DNA of 63,328 nt from CANLDA01 sp964021645 (GTDB taxonomy: Bacteria; Pseudomonadota; Alphaproteobacteria; Rhodobacterales; Rhodobacteraceae). A program made the position numbers and the translations under genes. The stretch is taken from contig CAXIAD010000007.1 in NCBI GenBank assembly GCA_964021645.1, positions 1-63,328 of the forward strand, written 5' to 3'. Positions 60,295 through 63,328 of this stretch are shown piece after piece. Numbering within the stretch: position 1 is the stretch's first letter; every line of letters begins with the position of its first letter. A model generated the notes under the pieces. It saw only the letters and a list, made by a program, of their open reading frames with translations, had not been told where the DNA came from and did no database searches.

Positions 60295-60465
60295 AGGGTT
60301 GTAAGAAAACGGTCCGGCCCTCAAGCGTTTTTCGCTAAATCTGAGTCAGGTTTGGTGGAAAACGCCCAGCGAATATTTGATGCTGCGGTGTTTCGCGAAA
60401 ATCTGAAGTTTCAGGCTTTTTACGAAATATTTTAAATGGGGCCGGGCTGATTTATTGGTGCGCGA
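60295..60465. other. Convergent intergenic region with a degenerate direct repeat
   Basis: Two similar stretches share TTTCGC-AAATCTGA-CAGG: one at about 60329-60353, another at 60391-60420, around 60 bp apart. No gene or clear terminator with a T-run is seen between creatinase and the cupin gene. Confidence 0.4.
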
Positions 60466-60807
60466 CTACAGGCGTATCACGTAATCTTTGGTGGTGGTTT
60501 CGATCACCTCCCAAGAGCCGGAAAATCCGGGGCGTAGGATGAAACTGTCGCCTGCGGTAAGGCGAGTTTCTGTGCCGTCATCTTGTGTAATTACGGAAAC
60601 GCCAGAGAGAATGCGGAAGTATTCCCATTCGTCATAATTGACGCGCCATTTTCCCGGAGTTGACTTCCAGATACCGCAGTAAAGCCCATCTGTGTCCTCA
60701 AGATTCCATGTGGTGAAAACGGGATCGCCCGAGATCAGCTTGGCGGGGTCGGGGCGTTCGATTTCGGCGGGGGCGGCGGCGGTCGTGACAGGGAGAAGCG
60801 TTTTCAT
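60466..60807 (-). CDS. Small cupin (DUF861, EutQ/ureidoglycine-hydrolase-like)
   Basis: A 113-residue single-domain cupin of the Cupin_3/DUF861 family: PVFTTWNLEDTDGLYCGIWKSTPGKWRVNYDEWEYFRILSGVSVITQDDGTETRLTAGDSFILRPGFSGSWEVIETTTKDYVI. The core resembles (S)-ureidoglycine aminohydrolase-type cupins, but the usual metal histidines are mostly missing: the EWEYFRILSG stretch has Glu/Tyr and no His. The gene lies between creatinase and AGAT, with its own promoter region containing nested palindromes (60857-60882). A role in sensing or binding a guanidino or ureido compound is a guess. Confidence 0.82.
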   Translation of the reverse strand: MKTLLPVTTAAAPAEIERPDPAKLISGDPVFTTWNLEDTDGLYCGIWKSTPGKWRVNYDEWEYFRILSGVSVITQDDGTETRLTAGDSFILRPGFSGSWEVIETTTKDYVIRL

Positions 60808-60856
60808 TGCTGTTCTTTCATTGGAATACGTCAGAATGTGCAGGAATGGGCTTGGG

Positions 60857-60882
60857 TCAATTCACAATTGTGTAGGAATTGA
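60857..60882 (-). promoter_or_regulatory. Nested palindromes at the cupin promoter
   Basis: TCAATTC (60857-60863) and GAATTGA (60876-60882) flank the perfect palindrome CACAATTGTG (60863-60872). On the minus strand a -35-like TTGACC overlaps the inner end. The region lies ~50 bp upstream of the cupin start. It is probably the binding site of a regulator not encoded here. Confidence 0.5.
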
Positions 60883-60902
60883 GCTGTAGATGTTGCGGTG
60901 TC

Positions 60903-60928
60903 GCCGCCGCGCTGGTGGGCGCAGCGGC
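60903..60928 (-). terminator. GC-rich hairpin after the amidinotransferase gene
   Basis: Arms GCCGCCGCGC and GCGCAGCGGC (one G-U wobble in RNA) surround a 6-nt loop, 9 bp beyond the AGAT stop. No T-run follows on the minus strand, so termination would be weak or Rho-assisted. Confidence 0.45.
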
Positions 60929-60936
60929 GTTTGGTT

Positions 60937-62061
60937 TTATGCCAGATTAGGGAAGTAATCTTCGCAATCGCCGTCACGGTAAACATCGGCAGTACAGCAA
61001 TGCAGACCGCCGCCAAAGGCGTAGGCATCGCGCAGTTCAACCGGGATGACTTCCATGCCGAGTTTGTCCATTTGCTCCATCTGATAGACCTCGGAAGCCT
61101 CAACACAGACGGTTTTGGGATCAAGAACAAGCACGTTCATCGACAGCCAAGTGGACGAATAACACAGCGCTGGCGGGGCGTTATGGGCGGGTTGCGCCGC
61201 ATCAACGATTTCCCAGCCATTGTCGTTGAACATTTTGCGCTGATCTTCGGGAAGGCGGCGTTGTGGGTTGTTCAGGATCAGACCCGGACGCAACGGCGTA
61301 AAGGTCGCGTCGATGTGAATCGGGTAGGGATCACCGGGGAAATTCACGGTATGAACGCGGTGATCAGGGAAGTGACGACGCAGCCATTCGATGCCTTTTA
61401 GGTTGGTTGTGAAACCATGCTGCACCACGAGATCCTTGCCAAAACGCAGCACGTCGGCGGCGTCAAAAAGGGGCTCTTCTTCGGTGGTGACAAAGAACTT
61501 CTCTGCGGCCCATTTCAGACGCTTTTCAACACCGATTTTATCGCTGAGGTAATCGGGGTGATAATCCTCATTTGTGAGGCGCGGTTTGGGGGCGGCCTCA
61601 TGGCGGAAATTTGTGTCTTCTTCAAAGTATTGTTTCAGAAGCGGGCGGTAGTTGAGGTATTCAAACCAACGGCAGCGATAGGACATCGTCGCCTCTAGCA
61701 TCTCATGACCAACGGTTAGCAGCACGTCGCGGGGCGGCATGCAGCCAAACTGGCTTGGTGTATGAAAATCAGGGGTTGTGACGGGTTTGGCGTGGTCAAT
61801 TGAATCGGGACGGTCAACGCGAACACCGCGTTTTGACAGCATGTCCGAGAAATTGTTCAGCAGCTCATTGGCGCGGTCGATTGTCTCTTGTGGGCGGCGG
61901 CCCCACTGGCCACGCATGTCGCTGTCTTCGGGCACTTTGGCATCAAGCGCGGGTTCCTCGGCGGGGATGTGGCAATCATCGGCGCGGCCCACAATAACGT
62001 GGCGCAGCGTGTCCCATTCGTTCCAGCTTTTGACTTCGGTTTTATCGGGTGACCAGGCCAT
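60937..62061 (-). CDS. Glycine amidinotransferase (AGAT) homologue
   Basis: It would transfer the amidino group of arginine to glycine or another amine, giving guanidinoacetate and ornithine. The 374-residue protein aligns by eye with vertebrate AGAT along most of its length: SWNEWDTLRHVIVGRA, RPDSIDHAKPVTTPDFHTPSQFGCMPPRDVLLTVGHEMLEATMSYRCRWFEY, APKPRL and FVTTEEEPLFDAADVLRFGKD. The catalytic set is kept: Asp200 in LFDAAD, His249 in YPIHIDATF and Cys355 in GGGLHCCTADV. The active-site loop reads HCCTADV instead of HCWTCDV. AGGAGG precedes ATG 62061. It is cytosolic; the acceptor is not certain. Confidence 0.88.
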   Translation of the reverse strand: MAWSPDKTEVKSWNEWDTLRHVIVGRADDCHIPAEEPALDAKVPEDSDMRGQWGRRPQETIDRANELLNNFSDMLSKRGVRVDRPDSIDHAKPVTTPDFHTPSQFGCMPPRDVLLTVGHEMLEATMSYRCRWFEYLNYRPLLKQYFEEDTNFRHEAAPKPRLTNEDYHPDYLSDKIGVEKRLKWAAEKFFVTTEEEPLFDAADVLRFGKDLVVQHGFTTNLKGIEWLRRHFPDHRVHTVNFPGDPYPIHIDATFTPLRPGLILNNPQRRLPEDQRKMFNDNGWEIVDAAQPAHNAPPALCYSSTWLSMNVLVLDPKTVCVEASEVYQMEQMDKLGMEVIPVELRDAYAFGGGLHCCTADVYRDGDCEDYFPNLA

Positions 62062-62312
62062 GATGCCTCCTGAGAAAATTGGATATTTGTTCAAGAACCG
62101 GAATATACCTGTGTGTGCGCTGCTGCAAGCGACAGATATATGCAGATCACATCTCGCCGGGGATGGGCGTGGTTACTGAGGGCTAAGCCGATAAGCCTTT
62201 ATTTCAGGGGGCGTTTTTGCCACACTCCTTGTGAATTGAGGTCTTGCTGGATGTAAATCCGATTAACACTCCCCATATGGGACCTAAGTTATTGAAAGAG
62301 AGAGGTAGTTTA
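62062..62312. promoter_or_regulatory. Divergent promoter region between AGAT and the coiled-coil gene
   Basis: No gene is seen here. A perfect 10-bp palindrome CCCATATGGG is at 62272-62281, ~32 bp before the coiled-coil gene; GAGAGAGGTAG (62299-62309) is its ribosome binding site. Confidence 0.4.
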
Positions 62313-63328
62313 ATGTCGAATTTTGACACTCAAGTGCGCGAATCCCAAGCACAGGTCGCCGAAGCGCAAGGTAAGATTGCCGAGCTGACCAGCCGCATTG
62401 AAAGCGCACGCGAGAAGATGAAGTCAGGTGACGACATCGCCATTGATATCGAAAACGCCACGCTGGACGATGTGCATGCGCATACGGATGTGATGAACGC
62501 CAATATCGCCGAGCTGATCATGGGGCTGGATGATGTCACGGCTGCGTTTTCCAAAGATTTCGACGAGATGCGTTCAAAAACCGGCTGGGAGAGCTTTGTC
62601 GGGATTTTCAGCACTGCCAAGTCCGATGCAATGCGTCAGGAGCGGGTGAAAACCGCGAGTATTGACGACAAGCTACAGGATTTGATCGCGAAATCCGATG
62701 TGATCACCCGGTTGCTGGAAGGCCAGTTGTCGGTGCTGAACGAGCAAAAGGAAAAGGTTGAAACCAACCTGACCGAAACGCTGGATGAGCGCGAGTTTAC
62801 GGTGGGTGAGTTGGAAGCTGTTAAGACCGAGATCGTGGCGATGGATCCGGCAATTATTGCGCTGGAAAACAAGATCGCCGTTGAGCAGGACGCCGCCGCG
62901 CGCACCAAGCTGGAAACAGAACTGGCAGAGCTGAACAGCCGCTATAATGAGCTGGTGCAGCAAGAGCAGGTGAAGCTGGCGAAATCGCAAACGCTGGAGC
63001 GGTATATCGAAAAGGGTAAAACCTGGATCGACTCGTTGCAAAATCAGGCGGCGACGCAGATGGTTTTGATCAACAAATTGCAAACGGATACGAAACAACG
63101 GGTGGTGCTGTATGACGCGCTGACGAAATCGTTGAAAACTGCGCAGCAGCAGGATGTTGCCCACCGGATCAACGAAATTGGCGTTGAAACCGATAAAGAA
63201 GCACAAACCGCAATGGCCTCTATTGGTACGGCGACCAATCAGCGGATGGCCGACATGATGGAAGCGCATGAGGGACATATGGTTTTCGCGCGGGATGTGT
63301 TGGAGGCGAAAGCCAAGGCAGATGATCG
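62313..63328 (+). CDS. Coiled-coil protein of unknown function (runs off the window)
   Basis: The open frame from ATG 62313 continues beyond the last base, so at least 338 residues are present. The sequence is almost entirely heptad-like helical (AQVAEAQGKIAELTSRIESAREKM; VLNEQKEKVETNLTETLDERE; RTKLETELAELNSRYNELVQQEQVKLA), with a short less regular part (DEMRSKTGWESFVGIFSTAKSDAMRQERV). No signal peptide, membrane helix or ATPase motif is seen. I do not recognise the family with certainty; the general look recalls cytosolic coiled-coil partners found with toxic-anion-resistance (TelA-type) genes, and the gene downstream of the window would tell. Confidence 0.75.
   Translation, partial: MSNFDTQVRESQAQVAEAQGKIAELTSRIESAREKMKSGDDIAIDIENATLDDVHAHTDVMNANIAELIMGLDDVTAAFSKDFDEMRSKTGWESFVGIFSTAKSDAMRQERVKTASIDDKLQDLIAKSDVITRLLEGQLSVLNEQKEKVETNLTETLDEREFTVGELEAVKTEIVAMDPAIIALENKIAVEQDAAARTKLETELAELNSRYNELVQQEQVKLAKSQTLERYIEKGKTWIDSLQNQAATQMVLINKLQTDTKQRVVLYDALTKSLKTAQQQDVAHRINEIGVETDKEAQTAMASIGTATNQRMADMMEAHEGHMVFARDVLEAKAKADD

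Noticed and set aside
62230..62280. Sigma-32 promoter (CCCCATAT) before the coiled-coil gene
   Set aside because: The only TTG-type -35 (TTGCTG) is 21 bp away, too far for RpoH promoters.
1..63328. Mobile elements, prophage, CRISPR arrays, rRNA operons
   Set aside because: No transposase, integrase, phage structural gene, regular spacer-repeat array or rRNA-like stretch was found on reading both strands.

Overview
The window is a chromosomal segment of an alphaproteobacterium, almost certainly a marine Rhodobacterales (Roseobacter-group) bacterium. The basis is gene content and order read directly from the sequence: the housekeeping run labA-like/folK/rpoZ/rsh/DUF2062/pdxJ/acpS/lepB/rnc/era/DUF1491/recO, a large acyl-CoA dehydrogenase that fits methylsuccinyl-CoA dehydrogenase of the ethylmalonyl-CoA pathway, a Hint-domain protein, a TRAP transporter, a single bifunctional Rel/Spo enzyme, an OxyR-katG pair, and heavy use of GTG/TTG starts. 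I found no insertion sequence, prophage, CRISPR array, rRNA or convincing tRNA.

Layout. 1-5679: the end of smc, a small secreted protein, a lytic transglycosylase, a cobalamin pair (cobC-cbiB), a glutathionyl-hydroquinone reductase and a small conserved protein. 5680-9492: a MalY/PatB-type lyase, then def, a def-like paralogue that has lost catalytic residues, fmt and a small membrane protein. 9541-19449: the long housekeeping cluster listed above. 19471-25481: mcd, a TauE/SafE permease and the divergent oxyR/katG pair. 25581-33901: leuB and leuCD, separated by a LysR regulator, an SDR-like gene, an exo/endonuclease-phosphatase protein and a membrane protein. A glycosyltransferase-like gene sits inside leuC-leuD, and a candidate attenuator precedes leuC. 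34159-37790: an MscS channel, a Hint protein, rsfS and rlmH. 38361-43929: glycolate oxidase glcDEF with a candidate operator, a trypsin-like protease, and hsp20 preceded by a sigma-32-like promoter and a ROSE-type RNA thermometer. 44193-46756: an ECF sigma factor coupled to a VWA membrane protein. 47073-55152: a catabolic region with a YtcJ-like amidohydrolase coupled to a G3E (COG0523) GTPase, an N-acyl-D-amino-acid deacylase, a complete TRAP transporter and a LysR regulator. 55330-58722: gabD, an alpha/beta hydrolase and an S58 peptidase. 59086-62061: creatinase, a small cupin and a glycine amidinotransferase (AGAT) homologue. 62313 to the end: an incomplete coiled-coil protein.

The most interesting module is the last metabolic one. 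The AGAT homologue keeps the Asp/His/Cys catalytic set and would make guanidinoacetate from arginine and glycine. The creatinase keeps every active-site residue I can recall for the family and would release urea from creatine or, possibly, guanidinoacetate. No guanidinoacetate methyltransferase is present. If the creatinase accepts guanidinoacetate, the pair would convert arginine to ornithine plus urea with glycine as a recycled carrier, an arginase-like bypass. This is a hypothesis.

Two dispersed DNA elements stand out. One is a 19-25 bp palindrome with the core AGGTTTCGC-N-GCGAAACCT, present three times, once inside the glcF coding sequence. The other is a three-site array of GTAC-centred palindromes, present twice in opposite orientation with almost the same spacing.
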